Below the pieces are notes generated by a model. It had not been told where the DNA came from and ran no database searches. It saw only the letters and a program-made list of their open reading frames with translations. The translations under genes and the position numbers were made by a program. Positions 43,958 to 52,360 of a stretch of 64,000 bases of DNA are shown in pieces. How positions within the stretch are numbered: position 1 is the stretch's first letter; the number at the start of each line of letters is the position of its first letter. This DNA is from Lacrimispora defluvii (GTDB taxonomy: Bacteria > Bacillota > Clostridia > Lachnospirales > Lachnospiraceae), in NCBI GenBank assembly GCA_013036995.1, contig JAAOXG010000039.1, positions 186,001-250,000 on the forward strand, written 5' to 3'.

Positions 43958-44529
43958 AGAAACAACATTTATTTGGGCTGTATCTCATAGGATTAATTGT
44001 TATACTTGGAATAAAATATATTTACAGCAAAGCAGGCTTTGGGGAGCTGGATTTCATCCTGGCTCCTACCGCCCGCTGGGTCACATTTCTCAGCGGAATT
44101 AATTTTATCAGACAAATGGATGTCGGCTATATAAACCACAGCATACGGTTTATAATCGCGCCAAGTTGCTCAGGTGTACAGTTTATGTTGATCACATTTG
44201 CTGCACTTTTCTTCCCACTGGTTCACAGAATGAATTCAGTAAATAGCGGAGTCTGCTGGTTTTCAGGCAGTTTCCTATTCTCATTTCCATTCACGGTTTT
44301 TGTGAACGGTATCAGGATCGTATTATCAATTTACATTCCAGTTTATTTTAACAAATGGAATATTTACGCCGACTGGCTTACCGCCCAACGACTGCATACC
44401 ATTATTGGAACAGTTGTGTATGTGACAGTGCTGTTGGCTGTATACTACCTGGCAGGTCTGGTTTTAAGTTCAAATGTAATAATATCACCTGATATGCATG
44501 GTATATTTTCTAGTAAGGTAATATTATAA
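43954..44529 (+). CDS. xrtK: Exosortase (XrtK-like)
   Basis: A 191-residue multi-helix membrane protein. Three catalytic candidates of the exosortase/archaeosortase family are in the expected order: Cys72 in APSCSGVQF, Arg121 in VNGIRIVLS and His148 in QRLHTIIG. Length and the small-protein layout fit exosortase K. It would cleave the C-terminal signal of the VIT/VWA protein encoded immediately upstream with a 4-bp overlap (ATGA). Exosortases are chiefly known from Gram-negative EPS producers; a dedicated pair in a Firmicute is notable. Confidence 0.85.
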   Translation: MKKQHLFGLYLIGLIVILGIKYIYSKAGFGELDFILAPTARWVTFLSGINFIRQMDVGYINHSIRFIIAPSCSGVQFMLITFAALFFPLVHRMNSVNSGVCWFSGSFLFSFPFTVFVNGIRIVLSIYIPVYFNKWNIYADWLTAQRLHTIIGTVVYVTVLLAVYYLAGLVLSSNVIISPDMHGIFSSKVIL

Positions 44530-44727
44530 ATAGCTAATCGCATTGTACCTCCAATACTTTGCTATTTTTTCATTGTGCTTATCATTCCTTTGATTCACAA
44601 TGCACGTCAGAATGACCTTAAGAAATTTGGGGAATATGCTTTATTAATAACTTCAGTATGCTTTGCTTTGATACTTTTATCTTTTATTGTATATACGGTT
44701 CAGGATCATTTTAGTGGAAAGCAGTAG
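44530..44727 (+). pseudogene. In-frame coding remnant after the exosortase stop
   Basis: Beyond the exosortase TAA the same frame stays open for 65 codons and reads as two hydrophobic helices: YFFIVLIIPLIHNARQNDLK and ALLITSVCFALILLSFIVYT, ending at TAG 44725-44727. No start codon lies at its head. It looks like the C-terminal part of a membrane protein that lost its start, or an extension reachable only by stop read-through. A short hydrophobic frame can occur by chance in AT-rich DNA, so confidence is moderate. Confidence 0.4.
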
Positions 44728-44794
44728 AAATGGGATACCATTAAGGAATCTGGTCTTATTAATTAGATATTAAAATAGCAGCATATTTCAGCTG

Positions 44795-45388
44795 CTATTT
44801 TAGTTTCTTATAATTTGATTCTGTACAAGTCGTAAGAACAATTTTTTGGGTATTATCATTCAGGGAATCATGTATGGCATTTTCTCCGCCACGGCGTTTT
44901 GTAGTATCAATCCCCAACAGCTTTCCAAGGTTACCACCGAAAATCTTACGTTTATCCTCATCGGAAAGGGGCAGGTATCCATATTTCCACTGCTGTTCCT
45001 CAGGAATCTGAAAATCTAGCAGACCCAAAGAAGCTGCTCCGATTTGTGCACCATAACCGGCACTGTCTGTTCCCCAGATAATCCTGTCCGGACCAACAAA
45101 ACGGATCGCCTCTCCAAGAATATGTGCAAATTTGTACGGAGCAGTCAGCGCCCAAGGCACCAGCAGACTCAGACACAAATAAACATTGGGATGGCCAAGT
45201 GCAACCATATTCAGTGCGTCAGTGTACGGATAACCCATGTGAAATGCAACAATCTTCAGTCCTGGAAAATCCCGGGCTACATCATCAAGCTGGGTCGGAT
45301 GGCAGTATTTGCTCTTGCCAGGGGGAACCCAGGAAAATCCGGTATGCATACACAAAACCGCGCCCAGTTCTTCGGCCCGTTTTTGAAT
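44795..45388 (-). pseudogene. Amidohydrolase (ACMSD-like) C-terminal fragment
   Basis: Only about the last 195 residues of an amidohydrolase_2-family metal-dependent hydrolase/decarboxylase remain. Visible are CMHTGFSWVPPG, VAFHMGYPYTDAL (metal-ligand His), HPNVYLCLSLL, RIIWGTDSAGYG (catalytic Asp) and KRKIFGGNLGKLLGI. The N-terminal barrel half with the first HxH motif is missing. Upstream the frame runs straight into the head of a TetR-type gene on the other strand, implying a deletion that joined the two. It was probably the last enzyme of the operon with the crotonases and the M20 hydrolase. It is unlikely to be active. Confidence 0.7.
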
Positions 45389-45912
45389 TGCTGGAAGAAA
45401 AGCGTTTTGAGGATATCACCGTCAATGAGCTCTGTGACCGGGCAATGATACGGAGAGCTACATTTTACAAGCATTTTGGAGACAAATATGAGTTTTTCAC
45501 CTTTATTATCCGTGAAATTCAGGCGGAGTTTGATCAGGAAATCGCAGGCAGTCTGGACACTGACATGCCGATTGATTTTTATATCACCATTGTCCGCCGC
45601 GTCATAATATTTTTCACCGAAAGGAAGAAGCTCATCCAATCTGTGCTAAAGAGTGAATGTTTTCCGTCTTTACTTCGAATTCTTTCGGAGCAGGTTGAAT
45701 TTGATATCCTTCAAAAACTGAAAGAAGATGCTGAAAAGGGGTATAAGCTCATTGCTGATCCAGAGGTTATGGCACATTTTTTTACCGGTGCCATCCTTGA
45801 AACTTTACAGTGGTGGTTAACTCTTAAAAAACCAATTTCTCTGGAAAGCGTTGAGAGGCAAATCGTGGATATGATGAAAGCGGTCTATCTGTCGGCTAAT
45901 GCTGATATCTAG
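45382..45912 (+). pseudogene. TetR-family regulator lacking its N-terminal residues
   Basis: The recognisable part begins FELLEEKRFEDITVNELCDRA and continues IRRATFYKHFGDKYEFFTFI, a TetR helix-turn-helix, then a ligand-binding domain to residue 177. The first 10-20 residues and the start codon are replaced by antisense amidohydrolase sequence; a distant in-frame ATG at 45124 would only add that antisense stretch. It may still be expressed as a fusion but probably is not functional. It overlaps the crotonase gene end by 4 bp on the opposite strand. Confidence 0.65.
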
Positions 45913-46751
45913 GTTCCGGAGTTATTCTTCTGAAAACGATCCCTTATTTTCATCAGTCTCTCATAAGTACCCTCTTCATCAATAGCCAGGTCATACATTT
46001 GGTGTGCAAGTTGGAATCCCTGATCTCTGACAAGGGCTTTTTTCCATGGACGGGACAAGATCGAATGAGTCAGATGTCTTGCAGACCGGGGAGCCTGCAT
46101 TATCATCTCTGCAAGTTCCCACGCGCGGGGAAGAAGCATTTCATCAGGCAGTACCTCACTTACAATACCCAGGTCTGTTGCCACCTGTGCATTTATGTTC
46201 ATGCCCGTATATGCGCAATATGCCGCTCTCTTAATCCCTGTTAAATTTTGAAGCGCTAATACAATCCCATCACCAGGAGACACACCTCCCAGATAATGCG
46301 CATCGAAAAAATTAGTGTCTTCGGCACAAATTGTAATATCACATAAAGTTCCCATTTGCCAGTGTGATCCTGTACCATTGATCACCCCAATTGTGGGAAT
46401 ATCCATGCAAAAGATCATATTTTCAATCATTCTCAATGATTCCTGATACATCTCCAGTTTACGGTTCTTCTGCCAGTCCATGAATTTTGTTTTCCAGATT
46501 TCAGGGTTTGCTACCTGCCATTTATCTCCCGTTCCGGTAAGAATCATTACTTCGTTTTCAGGATCACGGCCAATATCAGACCATGCATTCCCATATGCAG
46601 TCAGCACTGGCCAGTCAAATTGAAGTGATTCCCCCCGTGTGTGCATACGTACTTCCAATATGCCGTTACGGCGGGTCATTAAAAGCAGGTCTTTGTACTT
46701 TTCCGAGTATTCTTCGAATTTTGTAGGTCCTGCCATACATTGCTCTGACAT
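45909..46751 (-). CDS. Crotonase-family C-C hydrolase (6-oxocamphor hydrolase-like), copy 2
   Basis: A 280-residue crotonase-fold enzyme, paralogue of the preceding gene. Oxyanion-hole positions are around ENEVMILTGTGDKW and VINGTGSHWQMGTLCDI. The motif DAHYLGGVSPGDGI has His and PGDG-Asp in the spacing of 6-oxocamphor hydrolase, which breaks a C-C bond of a cyclic beta-diketone by a retro-Claisen route. I infer a related hydrolase rather than an ordinary enoyl-CoA hydratase, since a CoA-dependent Glu pair is not evident. It lies in the operon with the M20 hydrolase. A ribosome site GGAGGAATT precedes ATG. Confidence 0.75.
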   Translation of the reverse strand: MSEQCMAGPTKFEEYSEKYKDLLLMTRRNGILEVRMHTRGESLQFDWPVLTAYGNAWSDIGRDPENEVMILTGTGDKWQVANPEIWKTKFMDWQKNRKLEMYQESLRMIENMIFCMDIPTIGVINGTGSHWQMGTLCDITICAEDTNFFDAHYLGGVSPGDGIVLALQNLTGIKRAAYCAYTGMNINAQVATDLGIVSEVLPDEMLLPRAWELAEMIMQAPRSARHLTHSILSRPWKKALVRDQGFQLAHQMYDLAIDEEGTYERLMKIRDRFQKNNSGT

Positions 46752-46866
46752 TTTAATTCCTCCGATCTTATAATGGGGGGGGCTGTGTACCCTTGTTACA
46801 TAAAAAACGGGATAGCCCCTCTGCCATTATTTCATTGCTATGAGTACCGGTTAACTGACAGTGACT

Positions 46867-47697
46867 TTATTTTCCCATTAAGCGTCCTTTCATTTTCGTC
46901 AGTCGTTCAAACGCACCTTCTTCGTCTATGGCCATATCGTACATCTGGTGAGTAAGGTGGAAACCCTGATCGCTGACTAAGGCTTGTTTCCATGGACGGG
47001 ATAAAATGGAATGCGTAAGGTGTCTGGTGGAACGAGGTGCCTGCATTATCATCTCTGCTAGTTGCCAGGCGCGGGGAAGCAGATCTTCACGGGGCAGAAC
47101 TTCACTGACAATTCCAAGGTCTAACGCTGTCTTTCCATCGATATTTTTACCAGTATATGCGTAGTATGCCGCTTTCTTAAAGCCTAACATATTCTGAAGG
47201 GTAAGGATCATTCCGTCACCAGGAGGTGTGCCTCCCAGAAAATGGGGATCAAAAAAGTCCGCGTCTTCTGTGCAAATAGTAATATCACAGAGCGTTGCGA
47301 TTTCACAGTGGGTTCCCGGTCCATTGATTGCCCCGATTGTGGGGATGTCCAGGCAGAATATCATATTTTCAAGCAGTCTCAGGGATTCATGATACTGTTC
47401 CAGTTTCTTTTGCTTCGGCCAATCCATAAATTTTGTGTTCCAGACATCGGGGTTTCCAACAACCCATTTATCTCCTGTTCCAGATATAATCAAAACCTCA
47501 TTTTCAGGATCACGGCCGATATCTGACCATGCATGAGACCATGCCGTATGGGCTTCCCAATTATGATGATAAGGGCCCCCGTTGGTGTGCAGCCGCACTT
47601 CAATTATTCCGTCACGACGGGTCATTAATAGAAATTCTTTGTACTTCTCCGAGTACTCTTCAAATTTTGTTGGTCCTATCATACGTCTCTCTGTCAT
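46867..47697 (-). CDS. Crotonase-family C-C hydrolase (6-oxocamphor hydrolase-like), copy 1
   Basis: A 276-residue crotonase-fold enzyme closely similar to its neighbour over the entire length (shared PTKFEEYSEKYK start, DIGRDPENEV, CDITIC and APRSxRHLTHSILSRPWK). It has DPHFLGGTPPGDGM at the position of the catalytic His and Asp of 6-oxocamphor hydrolase. The pair may form a heteromer or act on successive substrates. It starts 28 bp after the M20 hydrolase gene. The N-terminal sites differ between copies (GPYHHNWEAH versus ESLQFDWPVL), hinting at different substrates. Confidence 0.75.
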   Translation of the reverse strand: MTERRMIGPTKFEEYSEKYKEFLLMTRRDGIIEVRLHTNGGPYHHNWEAHTAWSHAWSDIGRDPENEVLIISGTGDKWVVGNPDVWNTKFMDWPKQKKLEQYHESLRLLENMIFCLDIPTIGAINGPGTHCEIATLCDITICTEDADFFDPHFLGGTPPGDGMILTLQNMLGFKKAAYYAYTGKNIDGKTALDLGIVSEVLPREDLLPRAWQLAEMIMQAPRSTRHLTHSILSRPWKQALVSDQGFHLTHQMYDMAIDEEGAFERLTKMKGRLMGK

Positions 47698-47725
47698 TTA
47701 AATTCCTCCTTGTTTTGTTTAGATA

Positions 47726-48943
47726 TTATCTATTACTTTCAAGCCAGTCTCTGGCGAAAGCAGCGTAAACAGCAGCCCCTTTGCTAAGCACATCATCCGA
47801 AAACCTTACCTTTGGATGGTGCACAGGGTAGCTATAACCTTCTTTGGTATTGCCTGCGTTAATAAAGACTGAGGTACTTGGCACAGCTTGTGTTACAAAT
47901 GAGAAGTCTTCCGATCCCATTAATTTACCACCAGGTATCAATTGTGTCAGATTGATAAAAGAACTGGTTCCAAACATATCAGTAATCGTTGTTCTCATTT
48001 GATCGTTAAGTCCGCTGTCAATTTTCACCTCAGGACAGCCCCTGGTATAAATCACATCTACCTTTGCATGAAATGTTTCCCCAATACCAGTAGAAATTTC
48101 GTGAATACGGGTTTCAATTTTATCACGCATTACGGCGTTAAATGTGCGTACACTGCCTTTCATTCTGGCAGTATCGGGAATCACATTGTTTGTACTTCCA
48201 CCTTCCATCACTCCAATTGTAAGAACCGCACTCTCAATCGGAGAGATTTCACGGCTTATGATACCCTGCAATGCCAAATGTAGATGAGCAGCTACATTTA
48301 ACGGATCCACCGCGGCATCGGGCATTGCTCCATGAGCACCTCTTCCGTGTATGACTATTTCGAACCAGTCTGAAGATGCCGAAATCCCTTTTCCAGACTC
48401 AGGAATTACAAATTGCCCCGCAGGAATTGGCATTCCTGACAACACATGGAGCATCATTGCTGCATCCACTTTTGGATTTTCCAAAATCCCATTTTCAAGC
48501 ATCATCTTTGCTCCGTGCAGGGTTTCTTCCCCTGGCTGAAACATTAGTTTGACCGTACCGCAAAGCTGCTCTTCCTTTTCCTTTAGTATTTCCGCAGCTC
48601 CCAGCAACATGGAAGTATGCAGGTCATGACCGCATGCATGCATATTTCCATTCAATGATGCATACGAAATATCCGCCTCTTCTTTCATTGGCAAACCATC
48701 CATATCCGCACGGATTAGGATCACCTTTCCTGGTCGTTGTCCGCCAAGAGTAACCATTAAGCCTGATTCTCCCACAGGAGTGGGCGTAAGACCGATTGAC
48801 TCCAACACCTCTTTTACATAAGCAGTCGTCCTGGGTAAACTCAAATCAAGTTCCGGAATTGCATGAAGATGATGCCTGTACATAACCAACTTTTCCTGCA
48901 GCTGACTGGCCATATTCAAAAAGTCTCCGGTTTTTTCAATCAC
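47726..48943 (-). CDS. M20 family amidohydrolase (N-acyl/IAA-amino-acid type)
   Basis: The start is set at GTG 48943 because GGAGG lies 8 bp before it; another GTG three codons upstream overlaps that site. The 405-residue enzyme has the M20D motifs IRADMDGLP, NMHACGHDLHTSMLLGAA (metal-binding Cys/His) and QPGEETLHGAKMM, a lid domain and a late SEDFSF motif. It cleaves amides such as N-acyl or indole-acetyl amino acids. It heads the crotonase operon behind a consensus promoter, so the natural substrate may be an amide of the compound the crotonases then break. Confidence 0.88.
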   Translation of the reverse strand: MIEKTGDFLNMASQLQEKLVMYRHHLHAIPELDLSLPRTTAYVKEVLESIGLTPTPVGESGLMVTLGGQRPGKVILIRADMDGLPMKEEADISYASLNGNMHACGHDLHTSMLLGAAEILKEKEEQLCGTVKLMFQPGEETLHGAKMMLENGILENPKVDAAMMLHVLSGMPIPAGQFVIPESGKGISASSDWFEIVIHGRGAHGAMPDAAVDPLNVAAHLHLALQGIISREISPIESAVLTIGVMEGGSTNNVIPDTARMKGSVRTFNAVMRDKIETRIHEISTGIGETFHAKVDVIYTRGCPEVKIDSGLNDQMRTTITDMFGTSSFINLTQLIPGGKLMGSEDFSFVTQAVPSTSVFINAGNTKEGYSYPVHHPKVRFSDDVLSKGAAVYAAFARDWLESNR

Positions 48944-49007
48944 AATGAACACCTCCTATCACACAAATCAATTTAGCGAAACAACAGAGTGAAATTGCCC
49001 GCCTTGT

Positions 49008-49093
49008 ATTTTAAGACATTTTAAGAACACTTTTATTATACTTGTAAGGCCAATCTCTGTCAAGAACATTTTAAGACAATTTAAGAACACTTT
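49008..49093 (-). promoter_or_regulatory. Consensus promoter flanked by two 26-bp operator repeats
   Basis: A minus-strand sigma-A promoter is perfect: -35 TTGACA (complement of 49058-49063), 17-bp spacer, -10 TATAAT (complement of 49035-49040). Two 26-bp direct repeats (49008-49033 and 49068-49093) match at 25 of 26 positions and start exactly 60 bp apart, one on each side of the promoter. Each contains two TTTAAGA decamers. They likely bind the divergent regulator at 49179 and silence or switch the M20/crotonase operon. Confidence 0.7.
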
Positions 49094-49178
49094 CCAACAC
49101 CCCCCCCCGAAGATTGAAATATCACATTTATTATGATATAATTCTTTTCATTGAACTTGTTTATGAAAGGAATCAACC

Positions 49179-50492
49179 ATGAAAATCAAGCTGGGTATAA
49201 TCACGCCTGAGACCCATATGGACTATTTTCGCGTCATTGAAGAAGAGATGCGGTCGGTATGTCAGTTTCGGTTTCTTACAATAAGCAACTTCCGGGAAAC
49301 AAAAGACGTATATTTGAAAAATTTAGGTTTGGTGGACGGGTTTGTTATCAGTGGCAGATTTCTCTACGAATCAATTGATAAGGAATGTCTGGATGCCAAA
49401 GTTCCCACTCACATTTTGCAGGATAATGAAAACCTTCTTTATAGAGAACTTTTCAGACTACTGGTCACAGAGCCTGAGCTTGACATCTCCAGAATCTATG
49501 TGGATTATGCATATATTATTGATTCTTTCAGTGAATTTCAAAAATACCTGACTCATGAGGGGAAGCCTGTTGACAGCAACGATTTTTTTGAACGAGTGGA
49601 AACAATGCTGGAAAACCATATAACTCTGTGGGAAGAGAAAAAAACAGACTTGTCCATCACGGCGTTCGGCCACTTTGTTCCGGAACTCAAAAAGCACGGG
49701 GTTAGGTATATCTTAATTCGCCCCACTTTGGAAAACATGAAAGAGACCATAACAGAGATCATCAATGAAATTACCATCCTAAAGCTGAAGAACCAGAGAG
49801 CAGTCGTAGCATGCTTATCAATGGAGACGTTGCAGCCGCCAGAAACAGAGCAGCTTCAAGAGCTGAAGGATCTTGTCAGCAGATTTCTGCTCAGCGTGAA
49901 TCTGGCGGATACAGCCCAGATTTCAGAAAAATATGTGAGACTTTACACCACATACGGTAGTTTTATGAAAATCACCTCTGACGCCCATAACTGTACTCTG
50001 CTGGAATATCTGGATGAGTCTGTAAGCGAAACTGTGAAAATAGGATGGGGCTCTGGACATGAATATTATCAGGCGAACGAAAACGCCACCAAAGCATACT
50101 GTCAGGCGAAAGCCTTTTCGGGCAGCTGCAGCTTTTTTATAAACGAGGATCAGAAGGTGATCGGCCCGATGAAGAGTATGAATGTGATACAGTTCTCCGA
50201 ACAGGGGGATCCTGAAATCATTGCATTGGCTAAAAGTATGGGAATAAATAATATAAATTTACAGAAAATCATATCCTATGCGGGAATCATGAGAACAAAC
50301 AAATTATCCTCTGAGGATGTTGCTCAATGCCTGTCCATGACTGTCAGAGGTGCAAATCGTATTCTTAATAAAATTGAAGAAAAAAATTATGTACAAACAG
50401 TATTTGAAAAGCGGGACAACAGTAAAGGACGGCCTAAAAAATACTACGAGCTGTTATTTCTTGACGAAGATGGGAACAGATCAGGAGAGTAA
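49179..50492 (+). CDS. Transcriptional regulator of unfamiliar type (sensor domain plus winged helix)
   Basis: A 437-residue protein divergent from the M20/crotonase operon. Residues about 1-200 have alternating strand/helix segments with GLVDGFVISGRFLYESI and HGVRYILIRPTLENMKET, which faintly recall PrpR/TyrR-type sensory domains. Residues about 200-320 resemble a degenerate cyclase-like fold (AVVACLSMETL, WGSGHEYYQANENATKAY). The C-terminus (about 370-425) is a winged helix: LSSEDVAQCLSMTVRGANRI then NKIEEKNYVQTVFEKRDNS and GRPKKYYEL. I expect it to bind the 26-bp repeats, but the family is not one I can name. Confidence 0.7.
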   Translation: MKIKLGIITPETHMDYFRVIEEEMRSVCQFRFLTISNFRETKDVYLKNLGLVDGFVISGRFLYESIDKECLDAKVPTHILQDNENLLYRELFRLLVTEPELDISRIYVDYAYIIDSFSEFQKYLTHEGKPVDSNDFFERVETMLENHITLWEEKKTDLSITAFGHFVPELKKHGVRYILIRPTLENMKETITEIINEITILKLKNQRAVVACLSMETLQPPETEQLQELKDLVSRFLLSVNLADTAQISEKYVRLYTTYGSFMKITSDAHNCTLLEYLDESVSETVKIGWGSGHEYYQANENATKAYCQAKAFSGSCSFFINEDQKVIGPMKSMNVIQFSEQGDPEIIALAKSMGINNINLQKIISYAGIMRTNKLSSEDVAQCLSMTVRGANRILNKIEEKNYVQTVFEKRDNSKGRPKKYYELLFLDEDGNRSGE

Positions 50493-50498
50493 TAAAAG

Positions 50499-50540
50499 AA
50501 AAATCACAGGTACAAAGGTTAATCTGACCTGTGATTTTTT
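50499..50540 (+). terminator. Rho-independent terminator
   Basis: Perfect stem AAAATCACAGGT/ACCTGTGATTTT with a short loop followed by TTTTTATAG, directly after the regulator gene. Confidence 0.85.
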
Positions 50541-50572
50541 ATAGCATACAATGGAAACGGAGCCAGCACAAT

Positions 50573-51643
50573 CTATATTCTGGCATTCAGACCTAAAGGC
50601 AATACCACAATAAAATTACTGCCTTTCCCAGGCTCACTTTGTACTTCAATTGTTCCTTCACATAGCTCTGTAATTTTCTTAACTAAAGTCAAGCCCAATC
50701 CATTTCCAGCCAATGTGTGAGATGTGTCACCCTGAAAGAATTTGTCAAATATATGAAGTAAGATCTCTTCATTCATTCCGCAGCCGTCATCTTCAAGCCG
50801 AAAGACTGCCTTTTGACCGCTCCGGCATAATCTTACTTTTATTACTCCACCAGCGTCTGTGTACTTAATTGCATTATCAAGAAGATTAATCCATATCTGA
50901 TGGATTAAATTCTTATCACCAAGTATTTCAATTCCATCTTCAAGCTGAATGTCAACATGAAGATTTTTACCACTCCACTTTGGTTCTAACATAACAATCG
51001 CAAGTCTGATTTGTTCATCCAAACTATAGATCGTTTTTTCACTGATAATCTCTGTGCTTTCTATTTTTGAAAGATTAAGAACGTTTGTGGAAAGATGAAC
51101 AAGCCGCTCTGATTCCTGCACGATTATATTTAAGTATTCCTGCTTTTCTTCGTCATCAGCTTCACCCGCCTGCAATAATTTGGCGAATCCACGAATCGAA
51201 GTAATGGGTGTTTTGAACTCATGGGAGAAGTTTCTTACAAAGTCACTGCGCAGGGTTTCGATTCCTTTTAGCTCCTGTACCATCTTATTAAAGCTCCCGG
51301 CCAGCGCATCCAATTCAAAGACAAAACTGCCGTTTACCACAACCGAAAAATCACCCTGTGACACCTTTTCAGTGGCTTTCATCATGTCTCGGATTGGCTT
51401 AACGGAACGCCTGCTTAATAATGTTGCTATTACCACACCCAGGAAAATACTGATATATATCATTATGGAGATAGCCCGACTTGGACTTGCATTTCCTCCC
51501 AAATCCATAATTCCTAATTTGATCAGCAAATAAGCAATCAAGCCAGCCGATAAAATGGAAACGAGCATAACACCAAAAACCAGGGCCACCAGGGAAACTG
51601 CAAGACTAATTTTCGGAGGCAGTCTTTTTTTTATCTTCTTCAT
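50573..51643 (-). CDS. Sensor histidine kinase (VanS-like)
   Basis: A 356-residue kinase with two membrane helices and only a tiny extracytoplasmic loop (MDLGGNASPSR), as in intramembrane-sensing kinases that watch an ABC transporter. Then come HAMP (SVKPIRDMMKATEKVSQGDF), the H-box FSHEFKTPITSIRG, N-box LLDNAIKYTD, and DDGCGMN and GNGLGLTLVKK. The gene overlaps the response regulator by 4 bp. The divergent ABC transporter at 52480 is the likely target and signal partner. Confidence 0.92.
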   Translation of the reverse strand: MKKIKKRLPPKISLAVSLVALVFGVMLVSILSAGLIAYLLIKLGIMDLGGNASPSRAISIMIYISIFLGVVIATLLSRRSVKPIRDMMKATEKVSQGDFSVVVNGSFVFELDALAGSFNKMVQELKGIETLRSDFVRNFSHEFKTPITSIRGFAKLLQAGEADDEEKQEYLNIIVQESERLVHLSTNVLNLSKIESTEIISEKTIYSLDEQIRLAIVMLEPKWSGKNLHVDIQLEDGIEILGDKNLIHQIWINLLDNAIKYTDAGGVIKVRLCRSGQKAVFRLEDDGCGMNEEILLHIFDKFFQGDTSHTLAGNGLGLTLVKKITELCEGTIEVQSEPGKGSNFIVVLPLGLNARI

Positions 51644-52314
51644 ACCCGCCTCCCGATTTTATATCCCAGGCCGCGCACAGTAACAATCTCAAAATCGGGG
51701 TTGTTTCTAAATTTATCCCTTAATCGGTTTATATGAACATTTAAACTGTGTTCGTCCGTCTCAGTCTCCAGTCCCCAAAATTCGTCCATTAGTTGATTAC
51801 GAGTAAAAATCACATTGGGATAACTCATGAGTTTAAAAAGAAGCTGAAACTCTTTCTTTGGCAAAGTATATTGTTCATTTTTCCATGAAACAGTGAGAGA
51901 ATTGTAATCAGCTGTGGTTTCACCCATGACAACCTTATGCTCGTTGGCAATTTTCGCCCGGCGCAGAAGCGCTTTTATCCGAAACAGCAATTCTTGTTCG
52001 TCAAAGGGTTTTGTCATATAATCATCCGTTCCGGCCAGAAAACCTTTATGCATGTCTTTTATCTCCTGATTAGCGGTTACCATAAGTATTGGTATATTCT
52101 CTCCCACATCCCGTAATTGCTCGCAGAATTTATAGCCATCCATGCGGGGCATCATCAAATCCAGGACAATCAGATCAAATCGCTGTGTCTCCATCCTTTC
52201 AAGTGCCTCAAGACCATCTTTTGCAGTATATGTGTTATAACCACCATGTTTTAAAACAGCGCACATTAGTTTTTGGGTATTTATATCATCTTCTACAATT
52301 AAAATATCAAACAT
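51640..52314 (-). CDS. OmpR-family response regulator
   Basis: A 224-residue regulator: receiver motifs ILIVEDDINTQK, LIVLDLMMPRMDG (phospho-Asp), ILMVTANQEIKD and DDYMTKPFDE, then a winged helix ending NQLMDEFWGLETETDEHSLNVHINRLRDKF. It pairs with the short-loop kinase and is divergent from the ABC transporter at 52480-54131. A 10-11-bp inverted repeat in the intergenic DNA is a candidate binding site. Confidence 0.93.
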   Translation of the reverse strand: MFDILIVEDDINTQKLMCAVLKHGGYNTYTAKDGLEALERMETQRFDLIVLDLMMPRMDGYKFCEQLRDVGENIPILMVTANQEIKDMHKGFLAGTDDYMTKPFDEQELLFRIKALLRRAKIANEHKVVMGETTADYNSLTVSWKNEQYTLPKKEFQLLFKLMSYPNVIFTRNQLMDEFWGLETETDEHSLNVHINRLRDKFRNNPDFEIVTVRGLGYKIGRRV

Positions 52315-52360
52315 GATAGATCGCCTCCATGATATGTATTATATACAAGCAAAGTAAACT

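Noticed and set aside
45124-45381. In-frame N-terminal extension of the TetR-type gene
   Set aside because: It is antisense of the amidohydrolase coding sequence and unlike any TetR N-terminus; best explained by the deletion.
46867-46955. Possible gene on the plus strand across the two crotonase genes
   Set aside because: Short frames here overlap strong minus-strand genes and show no start site or protein-like composition.
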